Of a stretch of DNA of 64,000 bases, positions 1 through 8,317 are shown one piece after another (positions within the stretch are counted from its first letter, which is position 1; every line of letters begins with the position of its first letter). Under the pieces are notes generated by a model. It was given only the letters and a program-made list of their open reading frames with translations, was not told the DNA's origin and did no database searches. The translations under genes were made by a program, and so were the position numbers. The DNA comes from Arthrobacter sp. B3I9 (GTDB lineage: Bacteria; Actinomycetota; Actinomycetes; Actinomycetales; Micrococcaceae), in assembly GCF_030816935.1 (NCBI RefSeq), contig NZ_JAUSYO010000001.1:1550001-1614000 (forward strand). Reading direction: 5' to 3'.

Positions 1-636
1 GGTGAAACCAGCCAGGATCCGGCAGCAGCAATGGACCGCTTGATTGACGCGGCGGCACAGGCCCACGGCATCGGTACCATACGCTGCTTCGCGGACTATT
101 TCCGGGTGCCGGTCAAAGCAGCAGCAGTGTCCGTGGGGAACCTCGTCGATGCCGGACGGATACGGCCGGTCCTGGTCACCGGCTGGAACCGGCCGCTCTA
201 CCGGCATGTGGAGGCAAAGCTGCCCCGCGCGGCCACCGGCAGGGCGCTGCTCAGCCCGTTCGACTCGCTGGTCTTTGAACGCCGGCGGCTTGAGGCCCTC
301 TTCGGCTTCCACTACCGGATCGAGATCTACACGCCGGAACCGAAGCGCCGCTTCGGCTACTACGTGTTGCCGTTCCTGCTCCGCGACGGGATCGTTGCCC
401 GGGTTGACCTCAAGGCTGACCGCGCCAACGGCCTTCTCCTGGCGAGGGCCGCGCATGCCGAGCCCGGCGCGCCGGCGGACGTCGCCACTGAGCTTGCCGC
501 GGAGCTGCGGCTCATGGCCGAGTGGCTCCAGCTGGACGGGGTGGTCGTTTCCCCGTCAGGTGATCTGGCGCCGGCGCTGGCCGATGCTGTCGACCGGACA
601 GGCGACGCTGTATCCGCTGTCAGGGAACAGGCATAG
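1..636 (+). CDS. Winged-helix DNA-binding protein (YcaQ-like), 5' end outside window
   Basis: The frame is open from the first base and ends at a TAG near 636, so the gene is truncated by the window edge; 211 codons are visible. The visible part resembles the C-terminal region of the winged helix-turn-helix proteins of the YcaQ / HTH_42 family: a segment SPFDSLVFERRRLEALFGF followed by YRIEIYTPEPKRRFGYY and PFLLRDGIVARVDLKADR, which is typical of that family. Members are linked to DNA crosslink repair (YcaQ glycosylase) or are uncharacterised. The ATG at 31 is internal, not the real start. The next gene, secA, starts 69 bp downstream and is probably transcribed separately. Confidence 0.8.
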   Translation, partial: GETSQDPAAAMDRLIDAAAQAHGIGTIRCFADYFRVPVKAAAVSVGNLVDAGRIRPVLVTGWNRPLYRHVEAKLPRAATGRALLSPFDSLVFERRRLEALFGFHYRIEIYTPEPKRRFGYYVLPFLLRDGIVARVDLKADRANGLLLARAAHAEPGAPADVATELAAELRLMAEWLQLDGVVVSPSGDLAPALADAVDRTGDAVSAVREQA

Positions 637-705
637 CGGCCCCGCAACTCTCCCGTAGACTAAACACGCCAGAATTCGGCGGCTTGAGACTGGGAGCATC
701 TTCAC

Positions 706-3444
706 GTGGCATCACTTATTGAAAAACTTCTCCGCACGGGTGACAAAAAAACCCTGAGGCAACTGCGGAACTATGCCGACGCTATTAACGCCCTCGAAAG
801 CTCCTTCAAGACCTTCACCGACGCCGAACTGCGCGAAGAGACCGACGTGCTCCGTGCGCGCCACCTCGACGGCGAAAAGCTGGACGACCTCCTGCCCGAG
901 GCGTTCGCCGCCGTCCGGGAAGCCGCTTCCCGCACCCTCGGCATGCGCCACTTCGATGTCCAGCTGATGGGTGGTGCCGCCCTTCACCTGGGCAACATCG
1001 CTGAGATGAAGACCGGTGAAGGCAAGACGCTGGTGGCCACTGCTCCGGCCTACCTCAACGCCCTCACCGGCAAAGGCGTGCACGTCGTCACCGTGAACGA
1101 CTACCTCGCTGAATACCAGTCCGACCTCATGGGACGCGTGTACCGGTTCCTGGGCCTGACCAGCGGCTGCATCCTCGCCAACCAGGACCCCGCCGTGCGC
1201 CGCGAACAATACGCCGCGGACATTACGTACGGCACGAACAACGAATTCGGCTTCGACTACCTGCGGGACAACATGGCGTGGGACAAGACGGAACTCGTCC
1301 AGCGGGGCCACAACTATGCGATCGTCGACGAAGTGGACTCCATCCTCATCGACGAGGCCCGCACCCCGCTTATTATTTCCGGTCCTGCGCAGGGCGACAC
1401 GAACCGCTGGTACAGCGAGTTCGCCAAGGTCGTGTTGCGGCTCCAGCCCGAGGTCGATTACGAGGTCGATGAGAAGAAGCGCACGGTCGGCGTCCTCGAG
1501 TCCGGAATTGAAAAGGTGGAGGATTACCTTGGCATCCACAACCTCTACGAGTCGGCCAATACGCCGCTCATCGGCTTCCTGAACAACGCCATCAAGGCCA
1601 AGGAACTTTTCAAGCGGGACAAGGATTACGTCATTCTCGACGGCGAAGTGCTGATCGTGGACGAGCACACAGGCCGCATCCTGGCAGGCCGCCGGTATAA
1701 CGAGGGCATGCACCAGGCCATCGAAGCCAAAGAAGGCGTCGAGATCAAGGCCGAGAACCAGACGCTTGCCACCGTGACCCTGCAGAACTATTTCCGCATG
1801 TACGACAAGCTTTCCGGCATGACCGGTACGGCCGAGACCGAAGCCGCCGAGTTCATGAGCACCTACAAGCTCGGCGTCGTCGCCATCCCCACCAACCGGG
1901 ACATGACGCGTATTGACCAGGCGGACCTCGTCTACAAGAACGAAGCCGTGAAGTTCGACGCCGTCGTCAAGGACATCGCGGAACGGCATGAACTGGGCCA
2001 GCCGGTTCTGGTCGGCACCACCAGCGTCGAGAAGAGCGAGTACCTGTCGCGGCTGCTGGCCAAGGAGGGCGTCCGGCACGAGGTCCTGAACGCCAAGAAC
2101 CATGCCCGGGAAGCTTCGATCGTCGCCCAGGCGGGCCGCAAGGCTGCAGTCACCGTGGCAACGAACATGGCCGGCCGCGGCACCGACATCATGCTCGGCG
2201 GCAACGCCGAGTTCACCGCCGTCGCGGAACTTGCCAGGCGCGGACTGGACCCGGAGGAAAACTCCGAAGAATACGAGGCAGCCTGGCCGGAGGCCTTCGA
2301 AGCGGCGAAGCAGGCGGTCAAGGACGAGCACGAGGAAGTCCTCAACCTCGGTGGCCTCTACGTTCTCGGCACCGAACGGCACGAGTCCCGCCGCATCGAC
2401 AACCAGTTGCGCGGCCGCTCAGGCCGTCAGGGTGACCCGGGCGAATCCCGGTTCTACCTGTCACTGACCGACGACCTGATGCGCCTGTTCAACTCCGGCG
2501 CGGCGGAGCGGCTGATGAACAGCTCCGTGCCCGACGACGTCGCGCTGGAGTCAAAGCTTGTCTCCCGCGCCATCGCCTCGGCCCAGGGCCAGGTGGAGGG
2601 CCGCAACGCCGAACAGCGCAAGAACGTCCTGAAGTACGACGACGTCCTGAACCGCCAGCGCGAGGCTATCTACGGCGACCGGCGCCGCATCCTCGAGGGC
2701 GATGACCTCCACGAGAAGGTTCAGTTCTTCATCGAGGACACCATCACGGCCTTCATCGATGAGGCGACGGCGGAAGGAACCGGCGACGACTGGGACTTCA
2801 ACCTGCTGTGGTCCAATCTCAAGACCCTTTACCCGGTGAGTGTCACCCCGAGTGATCTGATCGACGAGGCCGGCGGCAAGTCGCGCATCACGGTGGAATT
2901 CCTCAAGGACGAAATCCTTTCCGATGCCCGGCTGGTCTACCAGGCGCGTGAAGAGGCGATCGGGTCCGAGAGCATGCGCGAACTCGAACGCCGCGTGGTC
3001 CTGTCCGTGATCGGACGCAAATGGCAGGAACACCTGTACGAGATGGATTACCTGAAGGAAGGCATCGGCCTGCGGGCGATGGCCCAGCGCGACCCTCTGG
3101 TGGAGTACCAGCGCGAGGGGTTCATCATGTTCCAGGCCATGATGGAGGCCATCCGCGAGGAAAGCGTCGGCTTCCTGTTCAACCTGGAGGTCGAGGTGAC
3201 CCCGGCCGAGGACGTCGTCGTGGCGGATGCCGGCGGCCAGCACACGGAGCACCACGAGCCGCAGATCCGCGCGTCGGGACTGGAAGCTCCGGAGAAGCCC
3301 GCGCAGCTCCAGTACACCGCTCCGGGTGAGGACGGCGCCGCCCAGACCCGGGTCGAGGCCAAGACCTCGGGCCGGTCCGGCAACCCTGCCAGGGCCGCCG
3401 CTCAGGACGCCCCTCGCCGTGCCAACAAGAAGAAGCGCCGCTAA
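706..3444 (+). CDS. secA: Preprotein translocase ATPase SecA
   Basis: SecA is the ATP-driven motor that pushes unfolded preproteins through SecYEG. The 912-residue product has the normal architecture: Walker A GEGKT at residues 104-108, the DEVD Walker B box near 208-211, the preprotein cross-linking domain, a second RecA-like fold with the [10 protein letters not shown] motif, and helical wing and scaffold segments. The C-terminus ends in a basic tail (NKKKRR) and lacks the Cys-rich SecB/zinc tail of proteobacterial SecA, as is usual in actinobacteria. The start is GTG (VASLIEKLL), the family N-terminus. It is followed by a strong intrinsic terminator. Length and motifs fit the housekeeping SecA1. 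Confidence 0.98.
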   Translation: MASLIEKLLRTGDKKTLRQLRNYADAINALESSFKTFTDAELREETDVLRARHLDGEKLDDLLPEAFAAVREAASRTLGMRHFDVQLMGGAALHLGNIAEMKTGEGKTLVATAPAYLNALTGKGVHVVTVNDYLAEYQSDLMGRVYRFLGLTSGCILANQDPAVRREQYAADITYGTNNEFGFDYLRDNMAWDKTELVQRGHNYAIVDEVDSILIDEARTPLIISGPAQGDTNRWYSEFAKVVLRLQPEVDYEVDEKKRTVGVLESGIEKVEDYLGIHNLYESANTPLIGFLNNAIKAKELFKRDKDYVILDGEVLIVDEHTGRILAGRRYNEGMHQAIEAKEGVEIKAENQTLATVTLQNYFRMYDKLSGMTGTAETEAAEFMSTYKLGVVAIPTNRDMTRIDQADLVYKNEAVKFDAVVKDIAERHELGQPVLVGTTSVEKSEYLSRLLAKEGVRHEVLNAKNHAREASIVAQAGRKAAVTVATNMAGRGTDIMLGGNAEFTAVAELARRGLDPEENSEEYEAAWPEAFEAAKQAVKDEHEEVLNLGGLYVLGTERHESRRIDNQLRGRSGRQGDPGESRFYLSLTDDLMRLFNSGAAERLMNSSVPDDVALESKLVSRAIASAQGQVEGRNAEQRKNVLKYDDVLNRQREAIYGDRRRILEGDDLHEKVQFFIEDTITAFIDEATAEGTGDDWDFNLLWSNLKTLYPVSVTPSDLIDEAGGKSRITVEFLKDEILSDARLVYQAREEAIGSESMRELERRVVLSVIGRKWQEHLYEMDYLKEGIGLRAMAQRDPLVEYQREGFIMFQAMMEAIREESVGFLFNLEVEVTPAEDVVVADAGGQHTEHHEPQIRASGLEAPEKPAQLQYTAPGEDGAAQTRVEAKTSGRSGNPARAAAQDAPRRANKKKRR

Positions 3445-3470
3445 GCCAGCTGCCCTGGAGGGCGACGCAG

Positions 3471-3515
3471 AAAGGTGAGAGGACCGGAACGTGGTTCCGG
3501 TCCTCTCACCTTTTT
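3471..3515 (+). terminator. Intrinsic terminator of secA
   Basis: A perfect 20-bp inverted repeat (left arm 3471-3490, loop GTG 3491-3493, right arm 3494-3513) is followed by a T run to 3515. It begins 26 bases after the secA stop codon. The left arm starts with AAA, so it can also end transcription coming from the minus strand, where the Rv3235-type gene stops at 3606. Confidence 0.95.
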
Positions 3516-3605
3516 CCTGCCCTCCTTCCCTTGTATCCCCCCGCAGCTCTCTGTCGTCCCGTGCCCGTGCCCGTCTCCGTGCCGGCGCGCTTGCCGGGAA
3601 CCCGT

Positions 3606-4112
3606 TCAGCCGATCTCCAGCACCGTCACCCGCCAGAGGAACTGGGTCCGTTCCAGCCGGAGTGCCACGGCGCGGACGCGCAGTTCGTCCACGACCACGG
3701 CACTCGCCTCATAAACGTCCTCCGATACCTTGCAGGCCCGGACCGAGCGCACCGAGGGGTTGCGGTGCAGACGACCGGCCGTGGGTGAGTTTCCCGACGC
3801 TACGCGCCGCGTCAGGGCCGCCCGATGCTGCAGGGCGGTGAGACAGCGGTCGTCGAGTCTCCTGGCCAGCTGCTGGGCAGGCCGGGTACCAGCCAGGACC
3901 TCGATTGCGGCCTGCACCGTGCTGCGGCAGATGGTGCAGATTTCCTGACCCTCGTCCACCAGCTGCAGCGGCACACGCCGTGTCGCCGGCGTGGACGTCG
4001 GCGGAGCAGGGGGACCCGGGGCCGGTGCGACGCCGGCGTCGACCAGGCGGAGCGGCGTCCGGGGGGATGCTGAAGGTTCTGCAAGGGCGCGACGCCCAGT
4101 GGGTACGGTCAT
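3606..4112 (-). CDS. Rv3235-family protein (DUF6459-like)
   Basis: The 168-residue product resembles the actinobacterial Rv3235 family, whose function is unknown. The N-terminal ~65 residues are Pro/Ala/Thr-rich and probably disordered. The C-terminal ~100 residues form the conserved part, with an alpha-helical segment (AQQLARRLDDRCLTALQHR) and a beta-rich tail ending ERTQFLWRVTVLEIG. There are no membrane segments. The start ATG is preceded by GAAGGAAACCACC on the minus strand, a good ribosome-binding site. Next to secA and downstream of a LysM membrane protein is a common arrangement in this lineage. Confidence 0.8.
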   Translation of the reverse strand: MTVPTGRRALAEPSASPRTPLRLVDAGVAPAPGPPAPPTSTPATRRVPLQLVDEGQEICTICRSTVQAAIEVLAGTRPAQQLARRLDDRCLTALQHRAALTRRVASGNSPTAGRLHRNPSVRSVRACKVSEDVYEASAVVVDELRVRAVALRLERTQFLWRVTVLEIG

Positions 4113-4271
4113 GGTGGTTTCCTTCGTGACGTTGTCTTGACGCGCTTGGCGCTTGGTTGTTGCCGGGTGGTTGCAGCGCTTGGGGCACTGCTGGGGTTAC
4201 GTGCGGTTGTCTTGTTGCAGTGCCGGGGGCATTGCAGGGTTCTGCGCGGTTTCCGGTTCCCTTCCGGACAA

Positions 4272-5153
4272 TCACTCGCGCGCCGGAAGTCGAAGAACCT
4301 GGCCGGGATGAAGGAGGTGGGGGCTCTCACCAATGACTTCCCGGTTCTCCCGGTACAGCCGGGGCCATTCCCGGGCGATGTCGACATCAGAGGCCAACGG
4401 GCCGAGCCGTGAGGCGGCGAGGCTCCAGAGGGTGTCCCCGGCCCGGACAGTCACTTCAGCGACGCCGTCCGCGGGTTCCTGCACCCGGAGCTGGCCCGCC
4501 ACCAACGCGCCCGGATCCACCGTCGGAGACTGCGGAGTCCAGGACGGGGGTGCCGGGGGTCCTGGTCGGGAGCTCCATGAGGCGGACGCCGAAGCTGACG
4601 AGGCGGACGCCGGAGCGGGCGCGGCCTCGGGGACGGGGCCCGGCGGTGCGGCGAGGCCCCGCAAGGGCAAGGGCAGGACCAGTCCCTCGGCGGTAGCCGT
4701 CGTCGGTGTCCACAGCGCGGAGACCGCGGGGCTGGGCAGGGGATCCGGGCCGGCCAGCGACGCGGCGGTGGCCAAGGGCGCGGAGAGCAGCTGGAAACCC
4801 AGGGCAGCAAGGGCCAGCCGGCGCATGAACGCCGGGCTGAACCTGGCTGTCACCGCAGCGGCCCCGATTCGTCCGCTGCGCTGCAGCAGAGCCGAGACCA
4901 CCGCGGACATGAGTGAGATCAGCCACCACAGGATCAGAATCAGGCCGGCAGTGTTGGCGGCCAGCCCGAGTTGGTCCTCGAAAGACAGCGACTGCTGCCG
5001 GGCCGAGGAGGAGCGCCAGCGTTGCACCAGGCGGTCTCCGGATCCTGCCAGGAACAGGCCCAGCAACAGAATCGCGGCAGCCATGGAGGCGTCGGCCGCC
5101 GGGAGATATCGCCCCGCGCGCGCACCCTCGGATGCAGGCTTTGCTTTCTCCAC
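4272..5153 (-). CDS. LysM-domain membrane protein
   Basis: Start chosen at the GTG at 5153, because GAGGAGG lies 5 bases upstream; an ATG at 5237 has no such site. The 293-residue product has three hydrophobic segments near residues 20-40, 58-85 and 103-130, then a long Pro/Ala/Ser-rich linker, then a C-terminal LysM domain (VTVRAGDTLWSLAASRLGP ... LLHPGQVLRL, about residues 235-290). LysM binds N-acetylglucosamine-containing peptidoglycan, so the protein is likely an anchor or sensor between membrane and wall. It lies 159 bp upstream of the Rv3235-type gene on the same strand and may be co-transcribed. The enzymatic role, if any, is unknown. Confidence 0.85.
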   Translation of the reverse strand: MEKAKPASEGARAGRYLPAADASMAAAILLLGLFLAGSGDRLVQRWRSSSARQQSLSFEDQLGLAANTAGLILILWWLISLMSAVVSALLQRSGRIGAAAVTARFSPAFMRRLALAALGFQLLSAPLATAASLAGPDPLPSPAVSALWTPTTATAEGLVLPLPLRGLAAPPGPVPEAAPAPASASSASASASWSSRPGPPAPPSWTPQSPTVDPGALVAGQLRVQEPADGVAEVTVRAGDTLWSLAASRLGPLASDVDIAREWPRLYRENREVIGESPHLLHPGQVLRLPARE

Positions 5154-5274
5154 GACGTCCTCCTCGTTTGAGCCTTGTCCATACGTTTTGATGTTGTTTG
5201 ATGCACTTTGACTCTGATTTCTGAGTGTGGCCCTCAACCGGCGGTTTGTCTAGGGTTGGGTTCGTCCCTGTTGA

Positions 5275-5303
5275 TTGACCGCGGACGGGTGCCCGCCTAC
5301 GCT
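5275..5303 (+). promoter_or_regulatory. Sigma-70 type promoter for a leaderless transcript
   Basis: TTGACC (5275-5280), a 17-base spacer and TACGCT (5298-5303) form a near-consensus promoter. The A of the downstream ATG at 5310 lies 7 bases after the -10 box, where transcription should begin, so the mRNA should be leaderless. No ribosome-binding site is present ahead of the ATG, in agreement. Confidence 0.75.
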
Positions 5304-5309
5304 GGCGCC

Positions 5310-5882
5310 ATGCGGTGGGACGCACTCTTCTCCGACCTGGAGGCACAGTTAGCTGCACGTTCGCGGCTGGATCTGGACGCGGATATCGCGGAGCGGATGC
5401 GCGTGGAGGCGTCGACAGTGGAGCTCGCCGACAGGCTGCGCGGCTCGCTAGGTCTCCCCATCGGCGTCCAGGTCACAACCGGCTCCGTGTTCGAAGGAAC
5501 CCTGAGTCATGCCGGCAGCCAGGCGCTGGTCCTGCAGGGCCAGCGCCACCAGTTTCTGGTCCCGTACGCGGCCGCCGTCCAGTTCACGGGACTGTCCCGA
5601 CTGGCCGTCGGGGAGCCGTCCAAAGTGCGGCAACGGCTCGGGCTTGCGAGCGCGCTACGGGGGCTGGCGCGGGACCGGACACGGTTGTCGGTTCTGGCAG
5701 GGCGGGGTGCAACGGGGGAATCGGTCCTGCACGGCGTGATCGACAGGGTTGGGCGGGACCACCTGGACCTTGCCGTGACGGAGGACGGCGAGGACCGGCG
5801 GGCGTCCAACGTCCGCCACGCGGTGACCATTCCGTTTTCCGCTTTGGCCGCCCTCCGGTCAGAACGGAATGCGGATGACTAA
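5310..5882 (+). CDS. Conserved hypothetical protein with two small beta-barrel-like segments
   Basis: Start placed at the ATG at 5310 (MRWDALFSDLEAQL), which sits at the predicted transcription start; an earlier ATG at 5208 lies upstream of the promoter. The 190-residue soluble product begins with a helical segment rich in acidic and basic residues. It then contains two segments with a similar G-x-x-x-x-G-x-x-x-x-x-x-D/S-x-x-L pattern: SVFEGTLSHAGSQALVLQG near residue 60 and SVLHGVIDRVGRDHLDLAV near 140. The second ends TIPFSALAALRS. This resembles Sm-like or small beta-barrel folds, but that is an inference. I do not recognise a named family. Confidence 0.75.
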   Translation: MRWDALFSDLEAQLAARSRLDLDADIAERMRVEASTVELADRLRGSLGLPIGVQVTTGSVFEGTLSHAGSQALVLQGQRHQFLVPYAAAVQFTGLSRLAVGEPSKVRQRLGLASALRGLARDRTRLSVLAGRGATGESVLHGVIDRVGRDHLDLAVTEDGEDRRASNVRHAVTIPFSALAALRSERNADD

Positions 5883-5937
5883 GGCCTCCGGGCGGGCCGG
5901 CAGGCCCTTTGGAGCAAGGACGCGCCAGCCCGGCGGC

Positions 5938-6153
5938 CTAGACCGACTTCGATTTGGCCTCGGCGATCATGCGGCTCGCTTCGGCGTAGCGCTCCTCGAT
6001 GTATTGCTCGAGCATTTTCTCCTCCACGCGCCACTGGCCACGGCCGCCCACCTGGATGGCCTTGAGTTCGCCGCTACGGACCAGCGCGTAGGCGGCCGGA
6101 GCGTTGATCTGGAGCTGCTCGGCAACGTCTGCGAGGGTGAGGAATCGGGGCAT
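5938..6153 (-). CDS. Excisionase-type helix-turn-helix protein
   Basis: A 71-residue protein made almost entirely of a MerR/excisionase-like HTH domain: LTLADVAEQLQI, then AYALVRSGELKAIQVGG, then QWRVEEKMLEQYIEERYAE. Such proteins bind DNA and act as small regulators. The family N-terminus is MPRFLTLADV, which fixes the start at 6153 despite longer upstream open frame; a purine-rich GGAGG lies just ahead. It is not next to an integrase, so a phage excisionase role is unlikely. It stands alone between the leaderless gene and the SAF-domain gene. Confidence 0.85.
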   Translation of the reverse strand: MPRFLTLADVAEQLQINAPAAYALVRSGELKAIQVGGRGQWRVEEKMLEQYIEERYAEASRMIAEAKSKSV

Positions 6154-6304
6154 GCCTCCATTTTGCCACCGACGGGGTTCGTTCGGCGCGGTTATCCACA
6201 ATTTGCAGTTGTTTGACCCCGCATCTTCCCGACAATGCCAGGAGACGTAACAATGGGAATTCCCGGCATCATTCGCCGGACGGTGACGACAGGGGGAGCG
6301 GCGC

Positions 6305-6949
6305 ATGAGCGTGGGCACGATGAGCGGCGGCGCGCGGCTGAAGAAGCCTTCCTGGAAGGACCCACGCCTCGTCGTCGGAATCCTGCTCGTGCTCGCCTCG
6401 ACGGCCGGCGTCGTCTCTTTGCTCGGCGCCGCCGACCAGACCACAGAGGCGTATGCAGCCCGGGAGGCCATCGCCGTCGGAGAGCGCCTGACGGCGGACA
6501 AGCTGCACCGCGTCAAGGTCCGTCTCGGCGACCTTGAGCAGCGCTACCTGACGCCGGAATCAGGGCTGGCCGAAGGAGCGGTGGCGGTCCAAAGGATCGG
6601 CCAGGACCAGCTGGTGCCGCGCGACAGCCTGGGGGAGCTCGACGTGCTGGACCGCAAGCCGGTGGCCGTCACCGTCGATGAGGCCCTTCCAGCGCAGGCA
6701 GTGGCCGGGTCGAGGGTCGACGTCTGGGTCGCCCTTCCCGACGCACGTAACGGCTACAGCCAGCCCACCCTGCTGCTGCCGGGGGCGGAAATCGCCCAGC
6801 TTACCCCCGGCAGCACCGCCTTGGGGTCCGCGCGCTCAACGGTGGTGATGGTGTTGGTCACCGACAGCCAGATGCCACAACTACTTGGCGCCCAGGCCAA
6901 CAAGGCCAAAATCTCCGTCGTCTGGAATCCTGGCGGAAACTCACGATGA
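6305..6949 (+). CDS. SAF-domain membrane protein, CpaB/RcpC-like
   Basis: The 214-residue product has a short N-terminal cytoplasmic part, one membrane segment (VVGILLVLASTAGVVSLLGA, about residues 20-40) and then a SAF domain (AIAVGERLTADKLHRVKV ... VPRDSLGE). This matches the CpaB/RcpC type of Flp pilus proteins, which sit on the outer face of the membrane and help pilus assembly. The start ATG follows AGGGGGAGCGGCGC. The stop overlaps the next start by 4 bases (ATGA), so it is translationally coupled to the CpaE-like ATPase. The other pilus genes lie 35 kb away. Confidence 0.8.
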   Translation: MSVGTMSGGARLKKPSWKDPRLVVGILLVLASTAGVVSLLGAADQTTEAYAAREAIAVGERLTADKLHRVKVRLGDLEQRYLTPESGLAEGAVAVQRIGQDQLVPRDSLGELDVLDRKPVAVTVDEALPAQAVAGSRVDVWVALPDARNGYSQPTLLLPGAEIAQLTPGSTALGSARSTVVMVLVTDSQMPQLLGAQANKAKISVVWNPGGNSR

Positions 6950-8259
6950 GCATCCCGGTCGTGACGGTCGGTCATGCACGGGACGACCTGGTTGGCGGCC
7001 TGGAGCGCCTCCACGGACCGGTGTCCGTCGTGCGGCGTTGCTCGGAACTCGCGGAATTGCTTGCCGCATGCCAGAGCGGACTGGCGCGGGCAGCCGTCGT
7101 GGCGGAGGGAAGTGAAGAGCTGACGGCGTCATTGGTGGACCGGCTGTCTGCGGTAGGGGTAGCCGTCGTGGCGCTGACCGAAAAACCCGAGGAGACGGCG
7201 AGACTTCGGGGGATAGGTGTGGCTGCCGAGCGGCCGGGGATCGGGGCTGCCGCCCTTGCCGGGACAATTGCGGCGGCGGTGGCGGAACTCGGTGACGCGG
7301 TGCAGCGGTCACGGATAGGGGCGGAGGTTTCCCCCGGCGGTGCCCGAGGCGCCCCGCAGCCCGTAGGAGGCGGTGCTGGCCTGGCCCCGAGTCCCGCCGG
7401 TGCGGGCGAGATCATTGCTGTCTGGGGCCCGGTCGGATCGCCGGGCAGGACGTTTGTGGCGGCCAATATTGCCGCGGAACTAGCCGCCACGGGCAAGTCC
7501 GTGCTCTTAGTCGACGCGGACAGCTATGGTGCCAGCGTGGCGGGCATGCTCGGATTGCTGGACGAAGCGGCAGGCCTGGCGCAGGCTTGCCGGCTGGCGG
7601 ATCAGGGTCTGCTGGATGCTGATGCGCTCCACAGGATCGCCACTCCCGTGGCAACCAAGGCCGGGACATTCCATGTCCTCACGGGGATCACCCGCGCGGA
7701 CCGCTGGACGGAACTTCGCGCTGCGGCGCTGTCCCGCGTCCTGGACCGGGCGCGCGAGGTGGCCGACGTGACAGTCATAGACACCGGGTTTTGCCTGGAG
7801 GCCGATGAGGAGCTGAGTTTCGACACTCTTGCCCCGCGCCGGAACGCCGCCACTCTGCGAAGCCTGGAACTGGCCGACACGGTGTTTGCTGTCGGCTCTG
7901 CGGATTCCGTCGGCGTGCCGAGGCTGGTCCGGGGCCTCGCACAGCTGGAAGCCGCGGTCCCCCACGCGACGCCGCGGGTGGTGGTGAACAAGGTCCGCCC
8001 GGCAGCCGTGGGGCGGTCTCCGGAACGTCAGCTGCGTGACGCCTGGGAACGGTACGGGCCCGGAAGCGGCTTGTCCGCTTTCCTCCCAGCGGACCCGGAC
8101 GCCGCCGATGCGGCATTGCTGGCAGGCTCGCTGCTGCTCGAGGCGGCCCCCGAGTCCCCGCTCCGCAGGGCGATTGCCGACCTTGTTTGTGCACCTGTCC
8201 AGCGAAAGCGCCGATCCTCTGTGTTCGCATCCACAGCAAAGCGGTGGTCAAAGAGTTAG
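6946..8259 (+). CDS. CpaE-like / MinD-type ATPase with degenerate Walker A
   Basis: The 437-residue product has an N-terminal receiver-like region (about residues 1-115), a variable Ala/Gly/Pro linker, then a ParA/MinD-type domain from about residue 150. The Walker A region reads GPVGSPGRT near residue 160, so the deviant first lysine and the P-loop lysine are both replaced. The next motif, SVLLVDADSYGASVAGMLG, is intact, as is TVIDTG. CpaE proteins localise Flp pilus machinery; related actinobacterial proteins (Rv3660c type) are linked to septum siting. It overlaps the SAF gene and is probably its functional partner. ATP binding may be weak or absent. Confidence 0.75.
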   Translation: MSIPVVTVGHARDDLVGGLERLHGPVSVVRRCSELAELLAACQSGLARAAVVAEGSEELTASLVDRLSAVGVAVVALTEKPEETARLRGIGVAAERPGIGAAALAGTIAAAVAELGDAVQRSRIGAEVSPGGARGAPQPVGGGAGLAPSPAGAGEIIAVWGPVGSPGRTFVAANIAAELAATGKSVLLVDADSYGASVAGMLGLLDEAAGLAQACRLADQGLLDADALHRIATPVATKAGTFHVLTGITRADRWTELRAAALSRVLDRAREVADVTVIDTGFCLEADEELSFDTLAPRRNAATLRSLELADTVFAVGSADSVGVPRLVRGLAQLEAAVPHATPRVVVNKVRPAAVGRSPERQLRDAWERYGPGSGLSAFLPADPDAADAALLAGSLLLEAAPESPLRRAIADLVCAPVQRKRRSSVFASTAKRWSKS

Positions 8260-8317
8260 GCTCGCGTTGAGGCCGCAATGATGCGGCCCCCGAACTCTTG
8301 TGATGGAGGCTTTCTCG

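Noticed and set aside
712..2382. A 556-codon open frame antisense to secA
   Set aside because: High-GC antisense frame; composition typical of a shadow and no start signal. SecA is certain on the plus strand.
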